A stretch of 64,000 nt of DNA, taken from NCBI RefSeq assembly GCF_019802125.1, contig NZ_JAHVHT010000003.1:619750-683749 (forward strand), in the 5' to 3' direction. Position 1 is the first letter of the stretch. Each line of letters begins with the position of its first letter. Position numbers and translations under genes: made by a program. This DNA is from Tateyamaria omphalii (lineage in GTDB: Bacteria; Pseudomonadota; Alphaproteobacteria; Rhodobacterales; Rhodobacteraceae). The notes beneath the pieces are model-generated. The model searched no databases and was not told the origin of the DNA. It saw only the letters and a list, made by a program, of their open reading frames with translations. Below, piece after piece: positions 27,873-36,679 of the stretch.

Positions 27873-28743
27873 CCCCACCCGCATCGGCCCCGACATCGAC
27901 GCCTATTTCGCCGAAACCGAAGCGCAGTTCACCGACATCAAGCCGGGCACGGAAAAGCGGGTGATCTGGGCCACCGCACCGGGCACCCGCACCGATTGGG
28001 TCGTGGTCTACATCCACGGCTTCTCCGCCTCGTCCGAGGAAATCCGCCCCGTCCCGGACCGCATCGCGAACGAGCTGGGCGCAAACCTCGTCTACACCCG
28101 GCTCGCCGGACACGGGCGCGCGCCCGACGCCATGGCCGAAGCCACGCCCGATGCCTGGACCGACGACGTCACCGAAGCGCTGACAGCCGCACGGGCGGTG
28201 GGCGACAGGATCATCGTCATCAGCACCTCGACCGGCGGCACGATCGTCACGGCGCTCTCGCAAGACACTGACGTGATGGAGGGGGTCGCAGGCTTCATCT
28301 TCGTCGCCCCCAACTACGGCATCAACAACCCGCTGGCCCCGCTGCTGAAATGGCCGCTGGCCCGGCATTGGCTGCCCTGGATCGGCGGCAGGCGGCGCAC
28401 CTTCGTTGCGCGCAGCGACCGGCACGCGACCTACTGGACGCTCGACTACCCCAGCGTCGCGGTCATGCCGATGGTGCCGCTGATCGATCGGGTACACGCG
28501 CTGGACCACGGCAAACAGACGATCCCCGCGCTCTTCTGGTATGCTGAACAGGACAACATCGTGCTGTCGGACCGCACCAGAACCATCGCCGCCGCCTGGG
28601 GCGCGCCGAAGCAAACCGTACACCCGGCCCTGACAGACAAGGACGACATCGAAAGCCACGTGGTCGTGGGGGACATCCTGTCGCCGGGACAAACGGATGC
28701 GGCAGTCACAGGTATGCTCGACTGGATCAGGGGGCTCGACTGA
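27862..28743 (+). CDS. Alpha/beta hydrolase (carboxylesterase-like)
   Basis: 293 residues. Oxyanion stretch VVVYIHGFSASSEE; nucleophile elbow VISTSTGG (S-T-S-x-G variant of GxSxG) near residue 120; triad acid probably in FWYAEQDNIV; His in DDIESHVVVG. No signal peptide, so cytoplasmic. It overlaps the GPH transporter upstream by 11 bases and the next gene by one base, forming a three-gene operon of unknown metabolic target. Confidence 0.85.
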   Translation: MPFDPTRIGPDIDAYFAETEAQFTDIKPGTEKRVIWATAPGTRTDWVVVYIHGFSASSEEIRPVPDRIANELGANLVYTRLAGHGRAPDAMAEATPDAWTDDVTEALTAARAVGDRIIVISTSTGGTIVTALSQDTDVMEGVAGFIFVAPNYGINNPLAPLLKWPLARHWLPWIGGRRRTFVARSDRHATYWTLDYPSVAVMPMVPLIDRVHALDHGKQTIPALFWYAEQDNIVLSDRTRTIAAAWGAPKQTVHPALTDKDDIESHVVVGDILSPGQTDAAVTGMLDWIRGLD

Positions 28744-29375
28744 TGCGCCGCCCCGGCAGCATGTGGAGCCTCGAAAACCTCGGGCGCGTCCGGTTGTCGA
28801 AACACTTCTACATGCGCGATTTTCTCTATTCCGAGATCGGCAACTACCACCAGATCCAGAACCTGCCGCGCGACCCGGACCTTGCCATCGCAAACGGTCG
28901 GGAGCTTTGCACCCAACTCCTCGACCCGCTCGAGGAAACATTTGGACGGCTTGCCATCCGCTCGGGCTACCGCTCGCCCGAACTCAATCAATACGGCAAC
29001 GACAACAAGCTGAACTGCGCGCGCAACGACAACCCCATCGAATGCCACATCTGGGACTGGGCGGACGGGGACAAGGCCATTGCTGGCACGTCGCTCGCGA
29101 TCCCGTGGTTCACGGATCAATACGAACAGGGCCGCGACTGGCAGGACCTCGCATGGTGGATCCACGACCACTTGCCGTATTCGGGCATGTGGTTCTTTCC
29201 CAAACTCTGTGCGTTCAATCTCGATTGGCGGCCCATCCCGCATCGCATGATCGGCAGCTACATCGCGCCGAAGGGGCTGCTTCTGCGAAGGGGCGAAAAC
29301 CCAACCGAGCCCTTGGAGCAACGCCAGCGGCGCTACGCAGACTTCCCGCGGTTCCGAGGAATCGCATACCCCTGA
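28743..29375 (+). CDS. Peptidase M15-like protein, diverged
   Basis: 210 residues, ATG overlapping the previous stop (TGATG). The phrase LAIRSGYRSPELNQYG matches the opening motif of M15-type D-Ala-D-Ala carboxypeptidases (SGYRS). The usual HxxGxAxD motif is replaced by ECHIWDWADGD, and a later WWIHDHLPY offers the third His. Whether zinc binding survives is unclear. There is no signal peptide, which is unusual for a cell-wall enzyme. Confident as a gene, moderate for the family. Confidence 0.65.
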   Translation: MRRPGSMWSLENLGRVRLSKHFYMRDFLYSEIGNYHQIQNLPRDPDLAIANGRELCTQLLDPLEETFGRLAIRSGYRSPELNQYGNDNKLNCARNDNPIECHIWDWADGDKAIAGTSLAIPWFTDQYEQGRDWQDLAWWIHDHLPYSGMWFFPKLCAFNLDWRPIPHRMIGSYIAPKGLLLRRGENPTEPLEQRQRRYADFPRFRGIAYP

Positions 29376-29499
29376 TGCGGTGCTCGCGGTGCGCGAGCTG
29401 TCAACCAATATACTTGCGCACAATATCTGGTTTGTGAGTTGACGCAGCCCAGCAAAATAAGGGATTTTATGGCCCAAATAGATCCTGGGGGAACGGGCA

Positions 29500-30579
29500 A
29501 TGAAACGATTCTTGGGGGCGGCGGCGCTTGCGCTGGCCGCATCTGCTACCGTTGCAGCAGCACAGTCATGCGGGGGTATCTACACGGTGCAGCGCGGTGA
29601 CAGCCTGTCGCTGATTGCCGATCGGCAGTACAAGAACGCCTCGACCTGGACCGAAGTGCACCGCAACAATCTGTCGGTGATCGGCGAGAACCCCAATGCA
29701 CTGCGCGTGGGCATGGAATTGCGGCTGGGCTGCATTGATGGACTGCCGGTGGGCTTGCCGGGCGCCAATGCGCCCGTCGTCGCAGCGCCAGCGATCCAGA
29801 CAGCATCGGCTGCTGCCCCGTCGCGTCGCAAACTGGAACAGTCCATCAACCTCGTGACCGCCGGTGACTTTGCCCCCTTCACCGACCAGGCGCTGGAAAA
29901 CGAGGGGCTGATCACTGACGTGGTGCGCACCGCCATGCAAAGCTCGCAATCGGCCGACAATTACAACGTCCACTGGGTCAACGACTGGTCTTCGCACCTC
30001 GATCCGCTGATGACCAATGCGATGATGGACATGGCCTTTCCCTGGTACAAACCCGATTGCGCGGGCTCGCCCGACAATTACCGCTGCACGAACTTCCACT
30101 TCTCCGACCCGATGTTCGAGATGCTGATCCTGCTTTTCGTGGACAAGGCGCGGCCCATCCCCTTCGCCCAGGACAGCGACATCGAAGGGCGTACGCTCTG
30201 CCGTCCGGCGGGCTATTTCACCCACGACCTCGACCGTGCCGACCGCCGCTGGATTTCCGATGGCAAGATCACCCTGAAACAGCCGCAGACCGTCAAGGGG
30301 TGCTTTGACATGCTCGTCTCGGGTGAGGTCGACGCAGTCGCCATGAACGAATTTACAGGCCGCGCCGCGATCAAGGATCTGGGGCTGAAGGATCAGGTCG
30401 AAGTGGTGCAGGGGCGCCCGATCTCCATCGAAGGGCTGCATGTGCTGGTTCACAAGGATCACCCGCAAGCCGATGCGCTCGTATCGACGATCAATGGTGG
30501 CCTCGACGCAATCAAGCTGTCGGGCGAATACCAGCAGGTGATCGACCGGCACATGTCCAAGATCTGGGCGGAGTTCTGA
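29500..30579 (+). CDS. Exported LysM plus solute-binding-protein fusion (first copy)
   Basis: 359 residues: signal peptide (1-21), LysM domain (about 27-75, YTVQRGDSLSLIADRQYKN), an Ala/Pro linker, then a type 3 periplasmic binding-protein fold (about 115-355) with NLVTAGDFAPFTDQ and CRPAGYFTHDLDRADRRW. Its paired Cys (PDCAGSPDNYRC) could form a disulphide. LysM modules bind peptidoglycan, so the binding domain may be held at the cell wall. No ABC transporter is adjacent. It overlaps the second copy by one base. Confidence 0.85.
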   Translation: MKRFLGAAALALAASATVAAAQSCGGIYTVQRGDSLSLIADRQYKNASTWTEVHRNNLSVIGENPNALRVGMELRLGCIDGLPVGLPGANAPVVAAPAIQTASAAAPSRRKLEQSINLVTAGDFAPFTDQALENEGLITDVVRTAMQSSQSADNYNVHWVNDWSSHLDPLMTNAMMDMAFPWYKPDCAGSPDNYRCTNFHFSDPMFEMLILLFVDKARPIPFAQDSDIEGRTLCRPAGYFTHDLDRADRRWISDGKITLKQPQTVKGCFDMLVSGEVDAVAMNEFTGRAAIKDLGLKDQVEVVQGRPISIEGLHVLVHKDHPQADALVSTINGGLDAIKLSGEYQQVIDRHMSKIWAEF

Positions 30580-31631
30580 TGTCCTTGCGCACCTTCGCCT
30601 TGTCGGTAACGGCCACGCTCGGTGTCGGATCCGCCGCCATGGCGTGCGAACCCTCCGTCGTCGTGGCGCCCGGCGACACGCTCTTTTCCATCGCCGAGGA
30701 TCACTTGGGCGATCTCTCTCGTTGGTCGCTCATCTTCTACAACAATCCCGACATCCAGGGCGGCAGTCTCTTGGACCTGCCCGCGGGGACGGTGCTGTCG
30801 ATCCCGTGCCCCAATGTCGCCGCCCAGCCCGCAGCACCCGCGCCGGTGGTCGAGGCAGACCCCAAGCCATTGCAGCAGGACACCGAGGCGGAAATCAGGC
30901 TCGTCACCGCATCGAACTACGCGCCTTTCACCGACCTTAGTTGGCCGGGGCAGGGGATGCTGACCGAACTGGTCAATGCCGCGTTCGAGGCAACGCCGAA
31001 CCCGCTCACATACTCCATCGAATGGGAAAATGACTGGTCCAAGCACCTCTTTCCCATGCTCGACAGCAAGGAGTTCGACATGGGGTTCCCGTGGTTCAAG
31101 CCCGACTGCGCGGGCAACCCGTCGAACGAACGCTGTGCAAATTTCCATTTCTCGGACCCGCTGGTTGATCTGGTCATCCTGCTCTTTGCGCGCAGCGATA
31201 ACCCGTTCAACTTCGATCAGGACAGCGACCTGCACGGCAAGACGCTGTGTCGTCCCGCAGGCTATTTTACCCATGACCTCGACCGCGCCGACAGACGGTG
31301 GTTGTCCGAGGGGCTGGTGATGCTGAAACAGCCCGCCACACCCGATGACTGTTTCAACATGCTGGTCGCGGGTGAGGTCGACGCGGTGGCTTTGAACGAG
31401 TTTCTGGGCGTGCAGAAGATGTTCGAGATGGATCTGACCGACCAGGTCGCGCCCTTGTCGCGGCCCGTGTCGGTCGAGGGCTTGCATGTCCTTATTTCGA
31501 AAAAGCATTGGCGGGGGACCGCGCATCTCTACCGCTTCAACGCAGGTCTTGCGCGACTTAAGCAATCAGAGCGCTATAACGAGATCGTCAGCCGCCATTT
31601 GGCGCTGTTCTGGGATCAGATCAAAAACTGA
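30579..31631 (+). CDS. Exported LysM plus solute-binding-protein fusion (second copy)
   Basis: 350 residues with the same layout as the previous gene: signal peptide (1-22), LysM-like domain (24-72, VVVAPGDTLFSIAEDHLGD), linker, and binding-protein fold (about 105-345). The conserved block FDMGFPWFKPDCAG and CRPAGYFTHDLDRADRRW is nearly identical in the first copy, showing a tandem duplication whose LysM and linker parts have drifted more. The ATG overlaps the first gene's stop. Ligand unknown. Confidence 0.85.
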   Translation: MSLRTFALSVTATLGVGSAAMACEPSVVVAPGDTLFSIAEDHLGDLSRWSLIFYNNPDIQGGSLLDLPAGTVLSIPCPNVAAQPAAPAPVVEADPKPLQQDTEAEIRLVTASNYAPFTDLSWPGQGMLTELVNAAFEATPNPLTYSIEWENDWSKHLFPMLDSKEFDMGFPWFKPDCAGNPSNERCANFHFSDPLVDLVILLFARSDNPFNFDQDSDLHGKTLCRPAGYFTHDLDRADRRWLSEGLVMLKQPATPDDCFNMLVAGEVDAVALNEFLGVQKMFEMDLTDQVAPLSRPVSVEGLHVLISKKHWRGTAHLYRFNAGLARLKQSERYNEIVSRHLALFWDQIKN

Positions 31632-31736
31632 GACGCAGCAGGGCTTGCCGCGCCTGTTCGGTCGGGTCATGGTTAACAAAAAGTAAACGACAAGGCGTAG
31701 ACAGGCAGACGATGGCAGCAGTTGCAGGGCAGGGGC

Positions 31737-32447
31737 ATGGCTGAACCCCTTGTTTTTCTTCCCGGGATGATGTGCGACGCGCGGCTCTTCGGCCCGCAGA
31801 TCGCCGAGCTGTCCTCCGAGTTCTCCGTCATGGTCGCGCCCGTTACCCGCGGGGAACGGATCGAGGAGATCGCAAGCGGCCTGCTCGACGAATTACCCCA
31901 GCGCTTCGCGCTCGCGGGTCTGTCGATGGGCGGGATCGTGGCGATGGAGCTTCTGCGCCGCGCCCCTGACCGGATCACACGGCTCGCGCTGATGGACACC
32001 AACCCGCTGGCCGAGACACCCCAGATCGCTGCCGCGCGCGAGCCGCAGATCGTCAAGGTGCGCACGGGCCGGATGCACGAGGTGATGCGGGATGAGATGA
32101 AGCCGAACTACCTGGCCCCCGGTCCTTACGTCGACGAGATCCTGGCGCTGGTCATGGACATGGCCGACGCGCTTGGCCCCGAGGTGTTCGTGCGCCAATC
32201 CCGCGCGTTGCAACGCCGTCGCGATCAGCAGGGGACGCTGCGCAAGTGCAAGGTGCCGACGCTCGTGATGTGCGGCGCACATGATGCGCTTTGCCCGGTC
32301 AAGCGGCACACGTTCATGGCTGAGTTGATTCCAGGCGCCGAGTTGAAAATCCTGGAGGATGCGGGGCATCTACCCACGCTGGAGGCACCGGCAGAAACGA
32401 CGCGGGCCTTGCGTGATTGGCTGAAACAGCCGCTGATCCTGCGATAA
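31737..32447 (+). CDS. Alpha/beta hydrolase
   Basis: 236 residues from ATG 31737 (an in-frame TTG five codons earlier is less likely). It begins LVFLPGMMCDARLF (oxyanion region), has the nucleophile elbow AGLSMGGIVAMEL, an acid in MCGAHDALCP and the His in LEDAGHLPTLE. This is the compact esterase/3-oxoadipate-enol-lactonase-like type. No metabolic neighbours point to a substrate. Confidence 0.86.
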   Translation: MAEPLVFLPGMMCDARLFGPQIAELSSEFSVMVAPVTRGERIEEIASGLLDELPQRFALAGLSMGGIVAMELLRRAPDRITRLALMDTNPLAETPQIAAAREPQIVKVRTGRMHEVMRDEMKPNYLAPGPYVDEILALVMDMADALGPEVFVRQSRALQRRRDQQGTLRKCKVPTLVMCGAHDALCPVKRHTFMAELIPGAELKILEDAGHLPTLEAPAETTRALRDWLKQPLILR

Positions 32448-32474
32448 TGTCGGGCTGTCAGTTGAAACTCCGCG

Positions 32475-34586
32475 CTAGCCGGATGTGATCACCACTTTGC
32501 CTTGGGGCCGGTCGAACAGTTCGAACCCAACGTCCTCCCACATGCGGGTCCAGACCTCGTAGTCGGTGAAATACCCCAAATGACCCGCGGCGTTGACGTC
32601 GAGGTTCTGCGCCACACCCGTGTCTTCATCGATGCGTGTGCCGACATAGTCGTCAATTCGGTAGATGTTGTGCCAGACGAGGCCATCCGGCATCTTGTCC
32701 GTCGTCACCTTGAACGCGTGCGGAAAGTAGTGGCGATAGACCTGCGTTACCGGCGAGCCCATGGTGATCAGGGTGATGGGCGGATTGCCATGCTCAGCAA
32801 GCAGGTCATGGACACGAGAGTTTTGCAGCATCTGGGTCGAAATCACCGTGCCTTGCGAATGTGAAATGATGGTGATCCGCGATGGTGTCATCGTCTGAAG
32901 CGTGTAGTGCAGCACCTTTGTGAAACGGCGATTGATGTCGTTGCGCAGAATGAAATTCGCGCGGTACTTTCCGGTCTTCACGCGGCAGATGCATCGCGCC
33001 TGCACCGCATAGGAGACTATGTCGCGGACCACACCCAGCGCACCCGCCACGAAGGACGGAAAGTTATAGATCAACACGCCCAAGCCCAGAGCGATCGCTC
33101 CGATGGTGCCATTGCGGGCATCGTTGAAGGCCACAAGGTCCATCGCCGCGCGGACGATTGTCCCCTCGGCCATGAAGGCAAAGCTGAACCGTTCAAGAAA
33201 AAGCGCGACAGCCAAGACAAATACAGCGACGACGAACAGTTTCAGAAGAAATGACAGGAACGGATGCAGGATGACCCGGCTGATCCATGGCGAGGGGTCT
33301 TTGGCGCTCAGTTTGCCGCGGCTGAAGCGGCGCACGAACACCAGGGCAAAGGCCGCCAGCAGAAATATCCCCAAAGCGTATATGGACAGGCCAAGCGTAT
33401 CTTGTGCGTCCCCGAACTGGCGGTGAAAGACACCGTGCAAAAAGCCGTCGGGTTGGTGGGCGTCGTTGATCGCGGTGTTTGGCGGGTGCCCACGTTCTGT
33501 GCTGAGACGGGCAACCAGACTTTGGAACAGGAGCCAGAATGACGATGTGAAGGTCATCCAGAACATGATCATTGCGCCGACGATCGCCGGGTAAAGGGTA
33601 TCGGATTGTTCGTTTTTCGGCGCATCCAGGGATCGTGGCAGGAAAAAACTGCTGAACAGAACGATGAAACCCAGGGTGATGGTCAGAAACCAGGATGCTT
33701 CAAGAAGTTTCACAGTATACGTAACGACGCACTCCAGGGATCCGTTCGGGTCTGCCCGTTGTCGAAAACTGTCGAGTACATCAGCGGGAGGCGAACAGAG
33801 CGGCCCTCCGGCGCCTCCGAACCAAGGCAGTATGGACGCGTGTGCCGTTTCGATACCGTGTGCGAGCCACGCCATCAGCGGCACCTGGTATGCGACCCAG
33901 ATCAGAACGATCAGCGCGCCGAAAGCGGCAAGGCCGATGGTGAATATTCGAATGAGATAGCTGAGCCGCGCAACAGCCAGGATCAGTCCGGCGATGGCCA
34001 GAGCAATCAGCCCCTGCCCCAGCAGGGTAAGTGCCGTCGGGACATGAACGCCAATGTCGAGCGGCGTCACGTCGATCAACAGCAACAATGCCCCGATCAA
34101 CAGGATCGCGTTCAGCGGTGCGACGAGCCCATAGAACGCCCATGTGAACCCGTGAAACAGCGCGATAGACGACTTCGTACGTGTGTTTTCGACATTGTCC
34201 ATGCCGATGTATCCCAGCCCGAGAATGACGCTGAGCAGATCAAAAGCGGTGCGGAAAAATCCGTGAGGTGCAGGCGACTTGTCGGCCCAGAACACCTCGG
34301 CAAAGACTGTTTCGTTTGTGGTATCCTGACTTTGCGCTGGTCGCACGCGGCGCAGGTTCACAGGAAACAGCTTGGCGTTGCGTGGGCTTCCGTCGAATTC
34401 CCGTTCGGGCAGTTCGATCAGGTCGCGGTAGACATCAACGGGTCCATTGCTTCTGCGTTCTCTTGGTATTTCCTTGCTACCGCCATCGACCAGGTCGGTT
34501 GTGGCTGCTCCGACAATTGCATCCACGGTGTCGCCCGGTTTTTGCTCACCAATGCCATGCACGGCGAGGATCAGGTGCCTTCCCAT
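32475..34586 (-). CDS. Large membrane protein with a split serine-hydrolase domain
   Basis: 703 residues. ATG 34586 gives an N terminus RHLILAVHGIGEQKPGDTV, the oxyanion-type HGIG of lipases. About eight to ten membrane helices fill residues 110-510. The C-terminal part resumes the hydrolase fold: nucleophile motif IISHSQGT (Ser near 577), an Asp pair near 645 (RIDDYVG) and a His near 669 (AGHLGYF). The catalytic fold is therefore apparently interrupted by a membrane region. I do not recognise a named family. Neighbours are unrelated. Confidence 0.75.
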   Translation of the reverse strand: MGRHLILAVHGIGEQKPGDTVDAIVGAATTDLVDGGSKEIPRERRSNGPVDVYRDLIELPEREFDGSPRNAKLFPVNLRRVRPAQSQDTTNETVFAEVFWADKSPAPHGFFRTAFDLLSVILGLGYIGMDNVENTRTKSSIALFHGFTWAFYGLVAPLNAILLIGALLLLIDVTPLDIGVHVPTALTLLGQGLIALAIAGLILAVARLSYLIRIFTIGLAAFGALIVLIWVAYQVPLMAWLAHGIETAHASILPWFGGAGGPLCSPPADVLDSFRQRADPNGSLECVVTYTVKLLEASWFLTITLGFIVLFSSFFLPRSLDAPKNEQSDTLYPAIVGAMIMFWMTFTSSFWLLFQSLVARLSTERGHPPNTAINDAHQPDGFLHGVFHRQFGDAQDTLGLSIYALGIFLLAAFALVFVRRFSRGKLSAKDPSPWISRVILHPFLSFLLKLFVVAVFVLAVALFLERFSFAFMAEGTIVRAAMDLVAFNDARNGTIGAIALGLGVLIYNFPSFVAGALGVVRDIVSYAVQARCICRVKTGKYRANFILRNDINRRFTKVLHYTLQTMTPSRITIISHSQGTVISTQMLQNSRVHDLLAEHGNPPITLITMGSPVTQVYRHYFPHAFKVTTDKMPDGLVWHNIYRIDDYVGTRIDEDTGVAQNLDVNAAGHLGYFTDYEVWTRMWEDVGFELFDRPQGKVVITSG

Positions 34587-34669
34587 GACGCGCCTCAATA
34601 GATTTAACCAATAGCGGGAATTTAGCAGCACCAATGGCCGCTGCGTCAAGACTTCTGAGGAATCGGTGA

Positions 34670-35251
34670 TCAGGCTTGCGGTGGGTAAACCGCCGCGCGC
34701 TCAGTGTCTGTCAGGACATAAATGTCGCGGACCGCTTGCCCATCGGGCGTGAAAAACGGGGTCTGTTTCCACTTCCCGCCAATACGCCGAGGAAGCGCAC
34801 GGGCGATCACACAGAACAGGAACTTCAATCCGCCTTCGTGTCCGCGTTTACCATTGGCCTTGCGGACAAATGCGCGCGCCTTGATCGGCCCGAGAGGACT
34901 GTCATCTTTCAACCGGTCGGTTCGAAACGAGGCAAAGGCCAGTTTCGGACTGCGCGCAGTGTTGAACATGATCGACCCGCAGCAGCGTGCGTGCCAGCGC
35001 AGGAGCCCCTTTTCTGAAAGGGAAAAGACGGCGAGCTGATCTTCGCCCGAGTCAAAGCGCACACGATCCGGCACGGTCTGGTAGACTTGGACGGCACCCG
35101 GTGCCGGATCAGGTTGGCCCGCATGAAGTTCGGTGGCGCGGCAATCGTGGCAGAAACACTCGGCGCGCGTACCGTTTGACGGTGACACGCCCAGAAGCGT
35201 GCCGCGCAGTTTTCCACAATCGCAGGCAAAGGGGAGATCCGCGCCCGCCAT
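34670..35251 (-). CDS. GFA/CENP-V-like zinc-binding protein (DUF6151-like)
   Basis: 193 residues. The Cys pattern CDCGKLRG, then CFCHDCRA, then HARCCGS is the zinc-site arrangement of the glutathione-dependent formaldehyde-activating (GFA) fold, with a longer C-terminal extension containing RRIGGKWKQTPFF. No formaldehyde pathway genes are nearby, so an enzymatic role is not implied. It starts 5 bases after the phaZ stop and may be read from the same transcript. Confidence 0.7.
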   Translation of the reverse strand: MAGADLPFACDCGKLRGTLLGVSPSNGTRAECFCHDCRATELHAGQPDPAPGAVQVYQTVPDRVRFDSGEDQLAVFSLSEKGLLRWHARCCGSIMFNTARSPKLAFASFRTDRLKDDSPLGPIKARAFVRKANGKRGHEGGLKFLFCVIARALPRRIGGKWKQTPFFTPDGQAVRDIYVLTDTERAAVYPPQA

Positions 35252-35256
35252 GACGA

Positions 35257-36531
35257 CTATGCCGCCTGGTTCTTGTTCGCAGCCTTCTTGCTTGGCGGTG
35301 GCGGTGAATTGGCGTCGATGAAATCAAGAACCAGAGGCCGGATGTTGTTGCGCCAGCTCTTGCCTGCGAAAATCCCGTAGTGACCTGCGCCGGGCTCAAC
35401 GTGGCTCGCCTTTTTCTCGTCCGGCAGGCCGGTGCAGAGATCGAGTGCTGCCACGCATTGTCCTGGGGCAGAGATATCGTCATTCGCGCCTTCGACGGTC
35501 TTTACCGCAACGGTGGTGATCTTGCCGATGTCGACTTGCTTGCCGTTGACGGTGAACATGTTCTTGGCGATCTCGCCTCGTTTGAAGATGCGTTCGACCG
35601 TGGACAGGTAGAATTCAGCCGTCATGTCCATGACAGCCAGGTATTCGTCATAGAAGCGGTTGTGCTTGTCGTGGTCGCTCGCCTCGCCCCGTGCGGCGCG
35701 GCCGATCTGGTCGGTGAACGCCTTGGAGTGCTTTTCGGCGTTCATCGACATGAAGGATGCGAGTTGCAGCAGGCCCGGATAGACCATGCGCCCGACGCCC
35801 TTGTATTTGAAGCCGACCCGCTGGATCATCATTTCCTCGAGCTGGCCCATGGTGACGCGGCGGCCGAAGTCGGTCACGTCCGTCGGCGTCGCGTCGGGGT
35901 CGATGGGACCGCCGATCAGGGTGAGGGAGGCGGGCTGCGCCTTGGGGTCTTCCTCGGCCAGGTAGGCGGTGGCGGCCAGTGTCAGCGGTGCGGGTTGGCA
36001 CACGGCGATCACGTGGGTGTCGGGGCCAAGCTCGCGCATGAAGTCGACGAGGTAGAGGGTGTAGTCCTCGACATCGAACTTGCCGGCGCTGACGGGGATG
36101 TCGCGCGCGTTGTGCCAGTCGGTGATGTAGACCTCGCAATTGACGAGCAGCGATTTGACGGTCGAGCGGAGGAGGGTGGCGTAGTGGCCGGACATGGGTG
36201 CCACCAGCAGGATCTTGCGGGGCTGGGTCTTGCGGCCCGAGACATTGAAGTGGATGAGGTCGCCGAAGGGCTTTTCCATCACCTTCTCGATGTTCACGAG
36301 GTGGTCGCGACCGTCTTCGCAGGTGAAGGTGCGGATGCCCCAGTCAGGCTTGGCCACCATGCGTTCGAAGGTGCGTTCGGTCACCTCGCCCCAGGCCGAC
36401 ATCATCTGAAGGGCCGGGTTGGGCAGGGCGGCGAAGGCGGGGTAGGCGCCGATGGCCCGTGCGGTTGCTCCCAACCATTGATTGGTGTTGCGGACCGTTT
36501 CCATGAGATCGTAGCTCATCATGTAGCGCAT
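35257..36531 (-). CDS. phaZ: Intracellular polyhydroxyalkanoate depolymerase
   Basis: 424 residues. ATG 36531 has GGAG upstream; longer frames run into the divergent phaC promoter. It starts MRYMMSYDLMETVRNTNQ, as in PhaZ1-type depolymerases. The nucleophile region HVIAVCQPAPL has Cys178 in place of Ser, typical for intracellular PHB depolymerases. EPGAGHYGIFAGKSWR near the end has the His. It mobilises stored polymer on granules. It is divergent from phaC with about 150 bases between. Confidence 0.93.
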   Translation of the reverse strand: MRYMMSYDLMETVRNTNQWLGATARAIGAYPAFAALPNPALQMMSAWGEVTERTFERMVAKPDWGIRTFTCEDGRDHLVNIEKVMEKPFGDLIHFNVSGRKTQPRKILLVAPMSGHYATLLRSTVKSLLVNCEVYITDWHNARDIPVSAGKFDVEDYTLYLVDFMRELGPDTHVIAVCQPAPLTLAATAYLAEEDPKAQPASLTLIGGPIDPDATPTDVTDFGRRVTMGQLEEMMIQRVGFKYKGVGRMVYPGLLQLASFMSMNAEKHSKAFTDQIGRAARGEASDHDKHNRFYDEYLAVMDMTAEFYLSTVERIFKRGEIAKNMFTVNGKQVDIGKITTVAVKTVEGANDDISAPGQCVAALDLCTGLPDEKKASHVEPGAGHYGIFAGKSWRNNIRPLVLDFIDANSPPPPSKKAANKNQAA

Positions 36532-36645
36532 GGCGCTCTCCTTCACTCTAGGGGCGGGTACGCACTCCCGCATTGGACGGTTTGTCGCTTTGCCCCCTGA
36601 AACATGCGACCATACATGTACAACCAACACGCGCACGCGCATTTG

Positions 36646-36656
36646 CTGCACGTGCA
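36646..36656. promoter_or_regulatory. TGC-rich palindrome before phaC, possible PhaR site
   Basis: CTGCACGTGCA contains the perfect palindrome TGCACGTGCA (36647-36656), 24 bases before the phaC start. It is a near match to the CTGC-N3-GCAG sites before phaP and phaR but lacks the final G, so PhaR binding is plausible and not certain. Confidence 0.45.
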
Positions 36657-36679
36657 AAGACTACGGGGAAGACGTTAAC

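Noticed and set aside
36530..36679. Longer phaC start within the phaZ-phaC gap
   Set aside because: The extra 50 residues have no PhaC character and would cover the TGC palindrome and phaZ start region.
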